Below the pieces are notes generated by a model. That model had not been told where the DNA came from. It made no database searches and saw only the letters and a program-made list of their open reading frames with translations. A program made the translations under genes and the position numbers. Below, one piece after another: positions 15,896 through 24,984 of a DNA stretch of 64,000 nt. Each line of letters opens with the position of its first letter. Position 1 is the stretch's first letter. Source of the stretch: an uncultured Clostridia bacterium (GTDB lineage: Bacteria > Bacillota > Clostridia > Oscillospirales > Acutalibacteraceae); assembly GCA_937920235.1 (NCBI GenBank), contig CALGUK010000033.1, positions 62,001 through 126,000 of the forward strand. The letters run 5' to 3'.

Positions 15896-16954
15896 TTATA
15901 CCAAATTCACTGAATGATCATATACGGGATACCATTTTGACGAAGCAAAATTTCTTGCTCTGAAAAGAACCTGATCCTCGTAAACCTCCATCTGAAAGCC
16001 CATTCCGCCCCATGGAACACCGTATCTGTTAACTATCATATATGTAGGAAGGTTAATATAATTGACCCCGTTATGAGTTTCGACACAGGAGAAGCCGAAT
16101 ATATTCTCAACAAGAGGACCGTTTATTCCCGTATGAACATGACCGCTTATGAAGAAAACGTTTTTATATTTTTCCATTATAGCCTTTACGGCATCACTGT
16201 TTTCATTAAGTCCGTTATCCGGCCATATTGTGTCAAGACCGTTGACACCGTTACAGGGCACGTGACACACAACAAACATAGGCAGATTTCTGTCTGCGGC
16301 CTCGGCAAGAGCTTCATCAAGGAAATTAAGCTGTTCGTCACTCATATCGGGAGTATCCCATGTGTCATCGCCGTCATCACACAAAACAACGAATCTGTAA
16401 CCGTTAACATCCATCTTATAATAAGCTTTGTCAATTATCTGACCTGAGGGATTGAGGCTGTTGTAGAGGTCAACAAATCTTTGTCTTGCGCCTTCCTGTG
16501 TGGTATCGTCAACATGGCCTACATCGTGATTACCCGTGGCGGTAACCCAATGCTCTGCACAATCACTTTCAGCCATAATCTCAAAAAAGCTTGTTATGGA
16601 TTCGCCGTCCCCGTAGTTTGTCAGGTCACCCGAAACGATCAGAGCATCAATTGTGTCCCTTGATCTTTCAAGGTCGTTAAGTCCGTTTGCCCATACCCAT
16701 TCACCGATAGGCCAATCAACATCAATATGTACGTCGGAAACAATTGACGCATTGAGCAGGCAATTATCATATTTTTCCTCAAAAATAACAATTTCTTCTG
16801 CCACCTCAACGGCTTTTTCACAACATTCGGCTTTTGCCTTTAAAATATCTTCAACAGTAATATCCTCAAGGCAGGATGCCCCCGGAAATATCGTCATAAT
16901 GACAGATAAAACGGTTGAAACAATAGCTTTAATTTCAGTAAACAAATTTCTCAT
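15896..16954 (-). CDS. Secreted calcineurin-like metallophosphoesterase
   Basis: Protein of 352 residues with an N-terminal signal or anchor segment (AIVSTVLSVIMTIFPG, then a Cys). The metal-binding motifs of the calcineurin-like fold are in order: SDVHID, VSGDLTNYGD, GNHDVGH, FVVCHVPCNG and SGHVHTG. Substrate unknown; secreted relatives act on nucleotides, phosphodiesters or phospholipids. The ATG at 16954 directly abuts GAGGAG, so the TTG at 16945, nine bases after it, may be the true start. Monocistronic on the minus strand. Confidence 0.88.
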   Translation of the reverse strand: MRNLFTEIKAIVSTVLSVIMTIFPGASCLEDITVEDILKAKAECCEKAVEVAEEIVIFEEKYDNCLLNASIVSDVHIDVDWPIGEWVWANGLNDLERSRDTIDALIVSGDLTNYGDGESITSFFEIMAESDCAEHWVTATGNHDVGHVDDTTQEGARQRFVDLYNSLNPSGQIIDKAYYKMDVNGYRFVVLCDDGDDTWDTPDMSDEQLNFLDEALAEAADRNLPMFVVCHVPCNGVNGLDTIWPDNGLNENSDAVKAIMEKYKNVFFISGHVHTGINGPLVENIFGFSCVETHNGVNYINLPTYMIVNRYGVPWGGMGFQMEVYEDQVLFRARNFASSKWYPVYDHSVNLV

Positions 16955-17002
16955 CTCCTCTATGAATTTATTTTATCATAAAGATGAAAAATTGCAAGAA
17001 AA

Positions 17003-17025
17003 ACTCCTCCGAAAATCAGAGGAGT
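17003..17025 (-). terminator. Terminator of the DUF378 gene
   Basis: Read on the minus strand, ACTCCTCTG / CGGAGGAGT pair (one T-G wobble) around ATTTT, followed by TTTTTCTTGC. It lies 13 bp after the DUF378 stop codon. Confidence 0.75.
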
Positions 17026-17037
17026 CCGTTATGTTTC

Positions 17038-17253
17038 TTACATTTCTTCGTTTGAAGCCAACATTTCATTGTGCCTGAATAAGAGGGATATGCACCATAT
17101 ACCCGCAAGAGCAACAAGCGTATAAATAATTCTGCTGATTATTGCATCTTGACCGCCGAATATCCATGCAACGATATCAAACTGGAAAATACCGATGGCA
17201 CCCCAGTTGATTGCACCGATAATAACAAGAATTAACGAAATTCTGTCAAGCAT
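17038..17253 (-). CDS. DUF378 small membrane protein
   Basis: Protein of 71 residues with two predicted membrane helices (ISLILVIIGAINWGAIGIF and IISRIIYTLVALAGIWCISL). The GAINWG motif and overall length are those of DUF378, a family of small inner-membrane proteins of unknown function. ATG 17253 is chosen because AAGGAGTG precedes it at a normal distance; the GTG nine bases upstream overlaps that ribosome binding site. Single-gene unit with its own terminator. Confidence 0.9.
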   Translation of the reverse strand: MLDRISLILVIIGAINWGAIGIFQFDIVAWIFGGQDAIISRIIYTLVALAGIWCISLLFRHNEMLASNEEM

Positions 17254-17332
17254 AATTTTCACTCCTTAATACATCGTTTATTATGTATTGTTATTATGAG
17301 TTGAAAATGCTTTATTTATTCACTAAAAAATT

Positions 17333-18523
17333 TTAGTTAATTTTTGCTTTTTCTTTTAAAATATGAATCTTATCGGTTTTCTCCCACATTACATTACAGT
17401 CAGTTCTTCCGACGTGACCGTATGCGGCTAACTGTTTGTATATAGGATTACGCAGCTTAAGTGTATCAATAATTGCAGCGGGACGAAGATCAAATACCTC
17501 GTTTATAATATCACTGAGCTGAGAATCGCTGATTTTACCTGTACCAAAGGTATCAACCATTACTGAAACCGGTTTAGCAACTCCGATTGCATATGCCAAC
17601 TGAATCTCACATTTTTTTGCAAGACCTGCTGCTACCACATTTTTTGCAACATATCTTGCGGCATAAGCTGCAGAGCGGTCAACCTTTGTGGGATCTTTAC
17701 CCGAAAAAGCACCACCGCCGTGACGTGAGTAACCTCCGTATGTATCAACTATAATTTTTCTGCCGGTAAGACCGGAATCTCCCATTGGTCCGCCGATAAC
17801 AAAACGACCCGTTGGATTTACAAATATTTTTGTGTTTTCGTCGAGAAGATTCTCAGGAACAATCGGTTTAATAACATATTTTTCAATATCACTTCTGATT
17901 TGCTCAAGTTCAACATCAGCGCTGTGTTGTGAAGAAACAACAATAGCATCAACTCTGACAGGATTTTTCTCATCGTCATATTCAACGGTTACCTGAGTTT
18001 TTCCGTCAGCACGAAGATAGGGGAGAGTACCGTCTTTTCTTACCTTAGTAAGCTGAACTGCAAGCTTATTTGCAAGGGAAATCGGCATAGGCATAAGCTC
18101 GGGTGTCTCATCGCAGGCAAAACCAAACATCATACCTTGGTCTCCCGCACCGTTAAGGTTGTAAAAATCGTCGTTACCTTCCTTAATTTCCATAGAATTG
18201 TCAACTCCGAGAGCAATATCTGATGATTGCTTATCAAGAGCGACGAGTACAGCACAAGTATTGCCGTCAAATCCCTTTTCACTGTCATCGTAACCGATTT
18301 CAAGAATAGTATTTCTGACAATTTCTGGGATATTAACCTGAGCCTTTGATGTGATTTCACCCATAACAAGCACTTGTCCGGTTGTCACGGTTGTCTCGCA
18401 GGCAACTCTTGACATCGGATCCTGGCTGAGCATTGCATCAAGAACTGCATCGGATATTTTATCACAGATTTTATCAGGATGTCCCTCTGTGACTGATTCG
18501 GATGTGAATAAAAATTTAGCCAT
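17333..18523 (-). CDS. metK: S-adenosylmethionine synthetase
   Basis: Protein of 396 residues, normal length. It makes S-adenosylmethionine from methionine and ATP. Typical motifs: [24 protein letters not shown], the [15 protein letters not shown] hexapeptide region, [56 protein letters not shown] is 9 bases before the ATG. The 5' leader holds a SAM-I riboswitch, so transcription is expected to fall when S-adenosylmethionine is plentiful. Confidence 0.98.
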   Translation of the reverse strand: MAKFLFTSESVTEGHPDKICDKISDAVLDAMLSQDPMSRVACETTVTTGQVLVMGEITSKAQVNIPEIVRNTILEIGYDDSEKGFDGNTCAVLVALDKQSSDIALGVDNSMEIKEGNDDFYNLNGAGDQGMMFGFACDETPELMPMPISLANKLAVQLTKVRKDGTLPYLRADGKTQVTVEYDDEKNPVRVDAIVVSSQHSADVELEQIRSDIEKYVIKPIVPENLLDENTKIFVNPTGRFVIGGPMGDSGLTGRKIIVDTYGGYSRHGGGAFSGKDPTKVDRSAAYAARYVAKNVVAAGLAKKCEIQLAYAIGVAKPVSVMVDTFGTGKISDSQLSDIINEVFDLRPAAIIDTLKLRNPIYKQLAAYGHVGRTDCNVMWEKTDKIHILKEKAKIN

Positions 18524-18546
18524 ATTTTTTTCTCCTTCAAAAGATA

Positions 18547-18564
18547 AGCACCCATAAGGGTGCT
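18547..18564 (-). terminator. Expression-platform hairpin of the metK SAM riboswitch
   Basis: Read on the minus strand: AGCACCC / GGGTGCT with a TTAT loop, followed by TATCTTTT and only then by the metK ribosome binding site. A 7-bp stem with an imperfect T-tract is a modest intrinsic terminator. Confidence 0.65.
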
Positions 18565-18575
18565 GTAATTAACAA

Positions 18576-18674
18576 CCTTATATCTCGGAAAATCCGCAGG
18601 AATTAGCACCACGCATAAAGCAGGTTGCCGGGTTTCACAGGGCCAGACCCTCCACCACTCTGCATAAGGGATAT
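18576..18674 (-). promoter_or_regulatory. SAM-I (S-box) riboswitch
   Basis: On the minus strand the leader shows the S-box consensus in order: CCTTAT, GCAGAG, GGTGGAGGG, TCTGGCCC, TGTGAAACCCGGCAACC, a variable arm, GGTGCTAATTCCTGC and the closing GAGATATAAGG, whose ATAAGG pairs with the initial CCTTAT to form P1. It precedes metK and is followed by a small terminator-like hairpin. Confidence 0.95.
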
Positions 18675-18717
18675 ATTCAGTTATGATATATTTTATCACA
18701 ATATATCATATTGTCAA

Positions 18718-19308
18718 CTATCTTGTATATTTTTTTATTGTATTTTCAAGGGCAAAATATATCGGGAAAAACGGAATAATATTGAAAGCAGACTTTATTG
18801 CGTTCAATGTTGTAGATCCCCAGACACCGGCCCAGTATGTTTCAGATACAAGCGGAAAGCCCATCAATTTATAAAATATGGGTGTAAAAACAATATTTGC
18901 AATCCATCCGGTTATAATTGCGATGGTAACTGTAATTACGGAGGAACAGATATAAATCTTAAAATTTATTTTTTTTGATTTGAAAACCTTTTTAAAGCCC
19001 TTGACAGATAATGACATCGACAGGATCATACTACTGCCTATTATAACATTCATAATTTCACCTATGCCGACTGTTGTCGTTCTTGCAAGATGAATAATGT
19101 TTTTTACCACCTCAACGAGAATTCCCTGAACAGGTCCGAGCAGTACACCGGTGAGAATTGCCGGAAAATCTGAAAAATCAACCTTCATATAATCAACACC
19201 GGGCACAATGGGCACTTCGGGGAAAACCATATATATAACAGTTGCGATAGCAGTCATAAGACCTACAGCGGTTAAGTTGAATATTTTCTTTCTTCTTTTG
19301 TTTGACAT
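18718..19308 (-). CDS. ribU: Riboflavin ECF transporter substrate-binding subunit
   Basis: Protein of 196 residues; ATG 19308 follows GGAAGGATG, while the longer frame would run into the riboswitch. It is a polytopic S component of an energy-coupling-factor transporter: FNLTAVGLMTAIATVIYMVFP, then VPGVDYMKVDFSDFPAILTGVLLGPVQGILVEVVKN, a hallmark region of RibU/YpaA. The FMN riboswitch upstream supports riboflavin as substrate. The shared EcfA/EcfT energy subunits are not encoded in this window, as is usual for group II ECF systems. Confidence 0.92.
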   Translation of the reverse strand: MSNKRRKKIFNLTAVGLMTAIATVIYMVFPEVPIVPGVDYMKVDFSDFPAILTGVLLGPVQGILVEVVKNIIHLARTTTVGIGEIMNVIIGSSMILSMSLSVKGFKKVFKSKKINFKIYICSSVITVTIAIITGWIANIVFTPIFYKLMGFPLVSETYWAGVWGSTTLNAIKSAFNIIPFFPIYFALENTIKKYTR

Positions 19309-19346
19309 AAATATCATCCTTCCGATAAGTTTAGTTGTCAAACAGA

Positions 19347-19372
19347 AAGCCCCACTGGATTCAGCAGGGCTT
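19347..19372 (-). terminator. Terminator hairpin of the ribU FMN riboswitch
   Basis: On the minus strand AAGCCCTGCTG / CAGTGGGGCTT pair over 11 bp (two wobbles) around AATC, followed by TCTGTTT, between the aptamer and the ribU ribosome binding site. This is the expected off-state terminator. Confidence 0.75.
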
Positions 19373-19390
19373 GAATGTAACAAAATGTTG

Positions 19391-19497
19391 CATCTTCTTT
19401 CATCCGGACTATACCGTCGGTATGGGAATTTCACCCATTCAGCAAAAATGCTCGTGGACTTTACCACCGGTGGAGAATTTCACTCCGCCCTGAAGAC
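19391..19497 (-). promoter_or_regulatory. FMN riboswitch (RFN element)
   Basis: Read on the minus strand the RFN consensus is continuous: TTCAGGGCGGAGTGAAATTC, CCACCGGTGGTAAAGTCCACGAGC (given in parts: ACCGGTGGTA and GTCCACGAGC), GAATGGGTGAAATTCCCA, TACCGACGGTATAGTCCGGA and the closing GAAAGAAGA. It precedes ribU and should reduce riboflavin uptake when FMN is abundant. Confidence 0.95.
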
Positions 19498-19515
19498 AAC
19501 TAATTCATATTATGT

Positions 19516-20733
19516 TTAAATTATATCATTGTTTCTATGTTTGTCAATAGTTTTAAGCATAACTACAGCAAAAAGCATAATAACCGGGAATAATGCACCA
19601 AATCCGAGACCGGTTTTTAAAGCCTCACCCGAAGTGTTTCCGGAAGAAACAGATAGTGTCATAAAACTTATGAACCAAGGACCCAAGGTGCAACCTGTGT
19701 CTCCCGAAAGTGCAAGCACGCTGTACATTGATCCTCCGCCTTTTGGAAAAAGCTTTGCTGCGAGACTTAATGTAGCCGGCCACATAATACTGACGCTTAT
19801 TCCGGTTAATGCACAGGTGAGAAGGGAAATTACGGGATTGCTTATAAAACTTGTTCCTATATAGCAAGCAGCACAGAGAGCAGCGGAACAGCAGAGAGCT
19901 GTTTTTAGGTTTATCTTTTCTCCGATAAAGCCGTAAATCATTCTGCCCGTTCCCATAAGAACTGCGAAAAGACACGGACCGAGAAGGTCACCTGTAAATT
20001 TGGATACCTTGAGTCCTGCTTCGGCAAAATATGATGACCATTGTGACATACCGATTTCCGAAGCGCCTGAGCAGATCATTATTATGATGCAAAATATGAA
20101 CTGCTTTGAAAAAAGCATATTGAAAAACGGTGTTTTTTCTTCTTTAGTAAGATTAGGTTCAATAGGAACGGATATGAAATTAACCGTATTTACAAGAGGA
20201 ATAATTCCCCATAATATAGGAGCAATAAACCACTGGTCATTACCGAGAAACCTTATCATCAGCGTTGTGAGCAATACGACAAATACTTGACCCCAACAGT
20301 AAAATGAATGTAAAAGACTCATTTCGGCAGTTTTCTTTTCTCCGGGTATCGATTCCACAATCGGACTGATTACCACCTCGGTAATTCCGCTTCCTATTGC
20401 GGACAAAATGATAGAAATGACAATTCCCGCATATGCATTATCCATTATGTTTGGCAGAATGCCGAGACAGGTCAAACCGATAAATGCAATTCCCTGCGAA
20501 ACAACGGCAAGAGTTTTATACCCGATCATATCCGCAAATTTGATGGATAATGCATCAACTGCAAGCTGTGTAACAAAATTTACGGTTATAAGCAGTGATA
20601 ATCTTTCAAGAGTAATATCAAATTTATCGCTGAATATTACAAATAATAAAGGAGCAATATTGTTTATGATTCCCTGAACTATATAGCCTGTGTAACATGC
20701 AATCTTAGTGCCTTGATATGTGCGCGTTTTCAT
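19516..20733 (-). CDS. MFS transporter
   Basis: Protein of 405 residues with about twelve hydrophobic helices in two halves, typical of the major facilitator superfamily. The loop after helix 2 reads KFADMIGYK, a weak match to the family loop motif. Substrate unknown. Its ATG overlaps the last base of the manA stop codon (ATAATG), so the two are translationally coupled; uptake of a sugar or sugar derivative is a reasonable guess from that context only. The gene ends just before the FMN riboswitch of ribU. Confidence 0.85.
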   Translation of the reverse strand: MKTRTYQGTKIACYTGYIVQGIINNIAPLLFVIFSDKFDITLERLSLLITVNFVTQLAVDALSIKFADMIGYKTLAVVSQGIAFIGLTCLGILPNIMDNAYAGIVISIILSAIGSGITEVVISPIVESIPGEKKTAEMSLLHSFYCWGQVFVVLLTTLMIRFLGNDQWFIAPILWGIIPLVNTVNFISVPIEPNLTKEEKTPFFNMLFSKQFIFCIIIMICSGASEIGMSQWSSYFAEAGLKVSKFTGDLLGPCLFAVLMGTGRMIYGFIGEKINLKTALCCSAALCAACYIGTSFISNPVISLLTCALTGISVSIMWPATLSLAAKLFPKGGGSMYSVLALSGDTGCTLGPWFISFMTLSVSSGNTSGEALKTGLGFGALFPVIMLFAVVMLKTIDKHRNNDII

Positions 20734-21680
20734 TATACTTCCGTAATTATAAGTTCTGTTTTTCCGTCTACATTAAATTCACCGTAGCCTGCAGGAATAA
20801 ACAGACTGTCTCCTTTATTTATTTTGAGATCGTCAATATATCCGCATCCTTCAGTAACAAGAACAGAGACGAATGATTTTTCACCTGCAAACCCCTTGTA
20901 TGACTTACAAATATTAAGTTTGGTGACTTTGAACAAATCACATTTTGTTAACAATTGTAGTGAGTATCCGTCATAATTCTCAACCTCGCCCTCAGGTGAT
21001 GAAGAGCGTGCAGGAGGCAAGCACATGGTAACGTCAACCGCTTTGTCAACGTGAAGTTCTCTCGGCTTTCCGTCTGCACCGAGACGACCGTAATCATATA
21101 CGCGATAGGTTGTGTTTGAATTCTGCTGAATTTCAGCAAGTAATATGCCTTTTCCTATAGCGTGAAGCGTGCCTGCTTCAATAAAGAATAAATCACCCTT
21201 TTTAACCTTAACCTTATTTACGGTTTCAAGGAAGGTGTTGTCGGCAATTCTTTTTCTGAATTCATCGCTTGAAATTTCGCGGTTAAATCCGTATATCAGC
21301 TCGGCATCTTCATCACAGTCAAGAATGTACCAACACTCCGTTTTGCCGTATTCGTTTTCAACTCTCATTGCATATTCATTATCCGGATGTACCTGAACAG
21401 ACAGATCGTTTTTTGCATCAATGAGCTTTATAAGAATAGGGAAACACTCAAACTTTTTACCGTTTTCACCGAGAAAATCCGGATTAGCATTTATAATTTC
21501 CGTAAGCGTTTTACCGCTGAATTCACCGTTACAAACAGTATTTTCACCGTCTTTGTGGCATGAAAGCATCCAACCCTCAGCCAATTTATCAAGATCGGAT
21601 TTAAAACCGTATTCATCACGGAGCTTTGTGCCGCCCCAGATATAATCTTTAAAAACAGGATTTAATTTTAAAATATACAT
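20733..21680 (-). CDS. manA: Mannose-6-phosphate isomerase, class I
   Basis: Protein of 315 residues, the short Firmicute form. It interconverts mannose-6-phosphate and fructose-6-phosphate. Metal-binding motifs are clear: SVQVHPDNEYAM (Gln-x-His), GKTECWYIL (Glu) and IEAGTLHAIGKGILLAEIQQNSNTTYR (His and the catalytic region, shown in part as AGTLHAIG). The start MYILKLNPVFKDYIWGGTKL is typical. It is first in a two-gene unit with the MFS carrier and is divergent from the APH-type kinase gene. Confidence 0.95.
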   Translation of the reverse strand: MYILKLNPVFKDYIWGGTKLRDEYGFKSDLDKLAEGWMLSCHKDGENTVCNGEFSGKTLTEIINANPDFLGENGKKFECFPILIKLIDAKNDLSVQVHPDNEYAMRVENEYGKTECWYILDCDEDAELIYGFNREISSDEFRKRIADNTFLETVNKVKVKKGDLFFIEAGTLHAIGKGILLAEIQQNSNTTYRVYDYGRLGADGKPRELHVDKAVDVTMCLPPARSSSPEGEVENYDGYSLQLLTKCDLFKVTKLNICKSYKGFAGEKSFVSVLVTEGCGYIDDLKINKGDSLFIPAGYGEFNVDGKTELIITEV

Positions 21681-21747
21681 AATAAAATCTCCTTATATTA
21701 ATTTCAACGTATTTTAGCATATAATTCCTATCATTTCAATATTCATA

Positions 21748-21776
21748 TTGTTAATTTGTTTTTAGTGTGATATAAT
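21748..21776 (+). promoter_or_regulatory. Promoter of the APH-type kinase gene
   Basis: TTGTTA at 21748-21753 and TATAAT at 21771-21776 with a 17-bp spacer, 26 bp before the ATG. Confidence 0.55.
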
Positions 21777-21801
21777 TTATCGTATCGGAGAGGTGATTAC
21801 A

Positions 21802-22755
21802 ATGAAACAGAATTTGAAATTTTTGAACAACAGTGACAAGCATTTGCTGTCAATTTTACCCGGCATTATCACTGACAAGCTTAACAAAGATGCTGTTAAA
21901 ATCAGATTTATAGGGGGAGGCAGCTACGGCAGAGTTTATAAAGTAACACTTTCTGATGGTGAATGCATTGCAGTCAAGGGTTATAAGCTTCAAGGTATGC
22001 ATTCGGAAGAGGCACATCAACTTGATTTTCTTTCAAAGAACACAAGCGTTAAAATGCCCTCGGTGCTTTTTACATACGAAGACGATAATACCGCGATTTT
22101 AGCTATGAGCTTTGTTGCAGGTCAAAATGTATTAAATCCTGTCTATTTATTAAAGAGTAAAAGTCAAAAGCAACGATTTGCTGATGATGTTATTGCGGGT
22201 ATGCTACAATGGCATAGTGTTACAAATGACAAGTTTGGTTCTTTATTAAATCCGACCTATGATAGCTGGTATGATTATTATAAAACAGAAAAACAGGAGC
22301 CATGGCTTAAAGGATTGAAAAAATTAAGTGATAACGGAAATTTCAGCAAAAAGAAAATGCAGATTCTTTATGATGCAACGGAGATTTTTAACAGCCTGCC
22401 TAAAGAAAATACTGTTCCCGTACTCATACACGGCGATTTAAATATTATGAATATAATGGCTGACCCGAAAACATTTAAGCTCACTGCTTTTATAGACCCA
22501 TGTGGCAGCATTTGGGCAGACAGAGAATATGATCTTTTCCAATTTCGCAATATGTGGGGCGATGCTTACGGTTTATACGAAACCTATAAAAGAAACCGCC
22601 AACTTTCTGAATATGCAGATTTCAGAGTTGCCTATTACGGTGCAATGCTTGAAGCATCAATGCGACTTAAAGGCGGACATATTTTACCCATTTGGGAAGA
22701 CCTGAATTTTGCACGGCTGAAAAAAGAGACTAAAAAATTAATGAAAAAGATTTAA
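21802..22755 (+). CDS. APH/choline-kinase-family phosphotransferase
   Basis: Protein of 317 residues; ATG 21802 follows GAGAGGTG at a good distance. It has the kinase-like fold: glycine loop GGGSYGRVYKV, lysine in CIAVKGYK, the Brenner-type catalytic motif VLIHGDLNIMNIM and the metal-binding AFIDPCGSIWADREYDLFQF. Family members phosphorylate aminoglycosides, choline, homoserine or sugar amines; the presence of a fold match does not imply antibiotic resistance, and the chromosomal setting next to manA points to a metabolic role. Substrate not assignable. Confidence 0.85.
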   Translation: MKQNLKFLNNSDKHLLSILPGIITDKLNKDAVKIRFIGGGSYGRVYKVTLSDGECIAVKGYKLQGMHSEEAHQLDFLSKNTSVKMPSVLFTYEDDNTAILAMSFVAGQNVLNPVYLLKSKSQKQRFADDVIAGMLQWHSVTNDKFGSLLNPTYDSWYDYYKTEKQEPWLKGLKKLSDNGNFSKKKMQILYDATEIFNSLPKENTVPVLIHGDLNIMNIMADPKTFKLTAFIDPCGSIWADREYDLFQFRNMWGDAYGLYETYKRNRQLSEYADFRVAYYGAMLEASMRLKGGHILPIWEDLNFARLKKETKKLMKKI

Positions 22756-22940
22756 TTTAAACAAATAAATTGTTAAACATATTATGATATCGCTAAAACC
22801 AATATTGTATATTTATTTCCTATCGGTATGTTTACTTCTTCGGAAAGTATGTTACGAATAAATGCACAATTTATTGTCAAATTATTCAAATTATACCGAA
22901 AATATTTTGTTATTTTGAATAAAATGCAGTTTTTTATTTA

Positions 22941-22974
22941 TTCACTTGCAAAAAGGTGAACATTACTATATAAT
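22941..22974 (+). promoter_or_regulatory. Promoter and dyad upstream of the aspartate aminotransferase gene
   Basis: TTGCAA (22946-22951) and TATAAT (22969-22974), spacer 17 bp. The -35 is embedded in a dyad, TTCACTT/AGGTGAA, at 22941-22960, which could be a regulator site. The 249-bp gap from 22756 otherwise holds only A+T-rich DNA with a looser TTATTCAAA/TTGAATAA inverted repeat and no ORF that I can support. Confidence 0.5.
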
Positions 22975-23004
22975 ATACTGAAATGAATTTTTGGAGGGTA
23001 TTCC

Positions 23005-24276
23005 ATGCTTTACAAAGAGATGAGTAGAGAAGAACTCGTTTCGCTTAAAAGTGAACTTGACGGTAAATATGAAGAAGTAAAAAAACTCGGGCTTTCACTT
23101 GATATGTCAAGAGGTAAGCCGGGTGCCGATCAGCTTGATCTGTCGGTTGATATGCTTAATGTAATGGTAGATGCAAATGATTGTAAGGCGGAAAACGGTT
23201 TTGATTGCCGTAATTACGGTGTGCTTGACGGTGTTCCCGAGTGTAAAAAGCTGTTTGCCGAGCTTCTTGATGTTAATACGGATAACGTGATTATAGGCGG
23301 TTCATCAAGTCTTAACCTTATGTATGACTATCTCAATCAATGTATGTATCTCGGTATCGGAGGCTGCGAACCCTGGAGTAAACAGGGAAAGGTTAAGTTT
23401 ATCTGTAACGTACCGGGATATGACAGACATTTTGCAATAACTGAATTTTTCGGAATTGAAATGATATCTGTTGAAATGACTGAATCCGGTCCGGATGTGG
23501 ATAAAATCAGAGAGCTCGTGAAGGACCCGATGGTTAAGGGTATGTTCTGCGTGCCCAAATATTCAAATCCCAACGGTGTAACATATTCTGACGATGTGGT
23601 TCTGGCTTTGGCATCTCTTAAGCCGGCAGCTGAAGATTTCAGAGTAATCTGGGACAATGCATATATAATTCACGAGCTTACAGATTCTCCGGATTCTCTT
23701 TTGAATATTTTTGAAGCTTGTAAAAAGTACGGAACAGAGGACTATTTCGTGGAGTTTACATCCACTTCCAAAATTTCCTTCCCCGGTGCAGGAGTTTCAG
23801 CTCTTGCTGCGTCTGATAAGAATATTGCTGAAATCAAGAAAAGACTTAATTTCCAGACAATCAGCTACGACAAGCTCAATCAGCTTCGTCACGTTAAATA
23901 TTTCCGCAATGTTGATGGAATTAAAAAGCATATGGATAAGCATGCAAAGATAATTGCTCCGAAATTCCGTCTGGTTCTCGATATGCTCGAAAAAGAAATT
24001 GCACCTATCGGCATAGGAAAATGGGTTAAAGCAAAAGGCGGATATTTCATAAGCTTTGATACGGTCGGTTGCAGTGCAAAGCGTATTGGTGAGCTCTGTA
24101 AAGAAGCAGGACTTGTGCTCACAACGGTCGGCGCAACTTATCCTTACGGAAAAGATCCGGAGGACAAGAATATAAGAATTGCACCCACATTCCCGTCAAT
24201 TGAAAATCTCGGTAAAGCAATGGAAGTTTTTTGCCTTTGCACAAAAATTGCAGCTCTCGAAGAATTATTGAAATAA
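23005..24276 (+). CDS. Aspartate aminotransferase-type PLP enzyme (Aminotran_MocR family)
   Basis: Protein of 423 residues, SD GGAGGG 10 bases before the ATG. The N-terminal LGLSLDMSRGKPGADQLDLS is the signature of the PF12897 group, which includes the actinobacterial aspartate aminotransferase Rv3722c. Fold type I features: GGSSSLNLMYD, VPGYDRHFAI, PKYSNPNGVTYSD, WDNAYIIHEL and the PLP lysine in TSTSKISFPGAG. It probably moves the amino group between aspartate and 2-oxoglutarate in central nitrogen metabolism. Followed 10 bp later by ispD. Confidence 0.88.
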   Translation: MLYKEMSREELVSLKSELDGKYEEVKKLGLSLDMSRGKPGADQLDLSVDMLNVMVDANDCKAENGFDCRNYGVLDGVPECKKLFAELLDVNTDNVIIGGSSSLNLMYDYLNQCMYLGIGGCEPWSKQGKVKFICNVPGYDRHFAITEFFGIEMISVEMTESGPDVDKIRELVKDPMVKGMFCVPKYSNPNGVTYSDDVVLALASLKPAAEDFRVIWDNAYIIHELTDSPDSLLNIFEACKKYGTEDYFVEFTSTSKISFPGAGVSALAASDKNIAEIKKRLNFQTISYDKLNQLRHVKYFRNVDGIKKHMDKHAKIIAPKFRLVLDMLEKEIAPIGIGKWVKAKGGYFISFDTVGCSAKRIGELCKEAGLVLTTVGATYPYGKDPEDKNIRIAPTFPSIENLGKAMEVFCLCTKIAALEELLK

Positions 24277-24286
24277 CGGTGATTTT

Positions 24287-24982
24287 ATGTGTTCTGAACA
24301 TTTTGTTTCTGCAATAATTGTCTCCGCAGGCAATTCATCCCGTATGGGCGGAGTTAACAAACAGTTTCTTGAAATAGACGGTGTTCCTGTTGTTGCTCGA
24401 ACGGTTGAAGCCTTTGAAGTAAATAAATCAATAAATGAGATTTTGATTGTAACGAGAGAAAGTGATGTCGGAGCAATTAAAAAATTAGTCTCTGACTTCG
24501 GCTTTAAAAAGGTCAACAATATTGTTGTCGGAGGAAGTACGAGACAGCAAAGTGTTTATAACGGCGTCATAAATACATCGGATAAAACCGATTTTGTTTT
24601 GATTCACGACGGTGCAAGACCCCTTGTTACACAGAGAGTTATTGATTTGTCTGTTGAAAAAGCCTTCGAGTCGGGCTCGTCGGCTGTCGGCGTTAAGGTT
24701 AAGGATACCGTAAAGCAGGTTGACTCTGATAATAATATTGTCGCAACAACTGACAGAAGCTGTCTTCGATTTATTCAGACACCTCAGGTTTTCAATAAAG
24801 AGTTATATCTTTTTGCCGTCAGCAGCGCAAAAGAAGGAATTGAATATACCGATGACTGTATGTTGCTTGAGGCTTGCGGTAAAACAGTCAGTTTTGTAGA
24901 AGGCGATTATGAAAATATAAAAATCACAACACCTGAAGATGTTGAACTTGCAGTGAATTATCTTAAAAAGAGAGGTAAATGA
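24287..24982 (+). CDS. ispD: 2-C-methyl-D-erythritol 4-phosphate cytidylyltransferase
   Basis: Protein of 231 residues. It couples CTP and MEP in the non-mevalonate isoprenoid pathway. Signature parts: [19 protein letters not shown] (nucleotide-binding loop with the conserved Arg and Lys), [23 protein letters not shown], the TVKQVD region, [15 protein letters not shown] and the final [16 protein letters not shown]. It overlaps or abuts ispF, the next-but-one enzyme of the pathway. Confidence 0.96.
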   Translation: MCSEHFVSAIIVSAGNSSRMGGVNKQFLEIDGVPVVARTVEAFEVNKSINEILIVTRESDVGAIKKLVSDFGFKKVNNIVVGGSTRQQSVYNGVINTSDKTDFVLIHDGARPLVTQRVIDLSVEKAFESGSSAVGVKVKDTVKQVDSDNNIVATTDRSCLRFIQTPQVFNKELYLFAVSSAKEGIEYTDDCMLLEACGKTVSFVEGDYENIKITTPEDVELAVNYLKKRGK

Positions 24983-24984
24983 CT

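Noticed and set aside
16653..17078. Plus-strand ORF of 141 codons
   Set aside because: Shadow of the metallophosphoesterase gene running through its promoter and the DUF378 terminator.
21802..22755. Aminoglycoside resistance gene
   Set aside because: Only the broad APH/choline kinase fold is visible; no mobile context and no specific resistance subfamily pattern.
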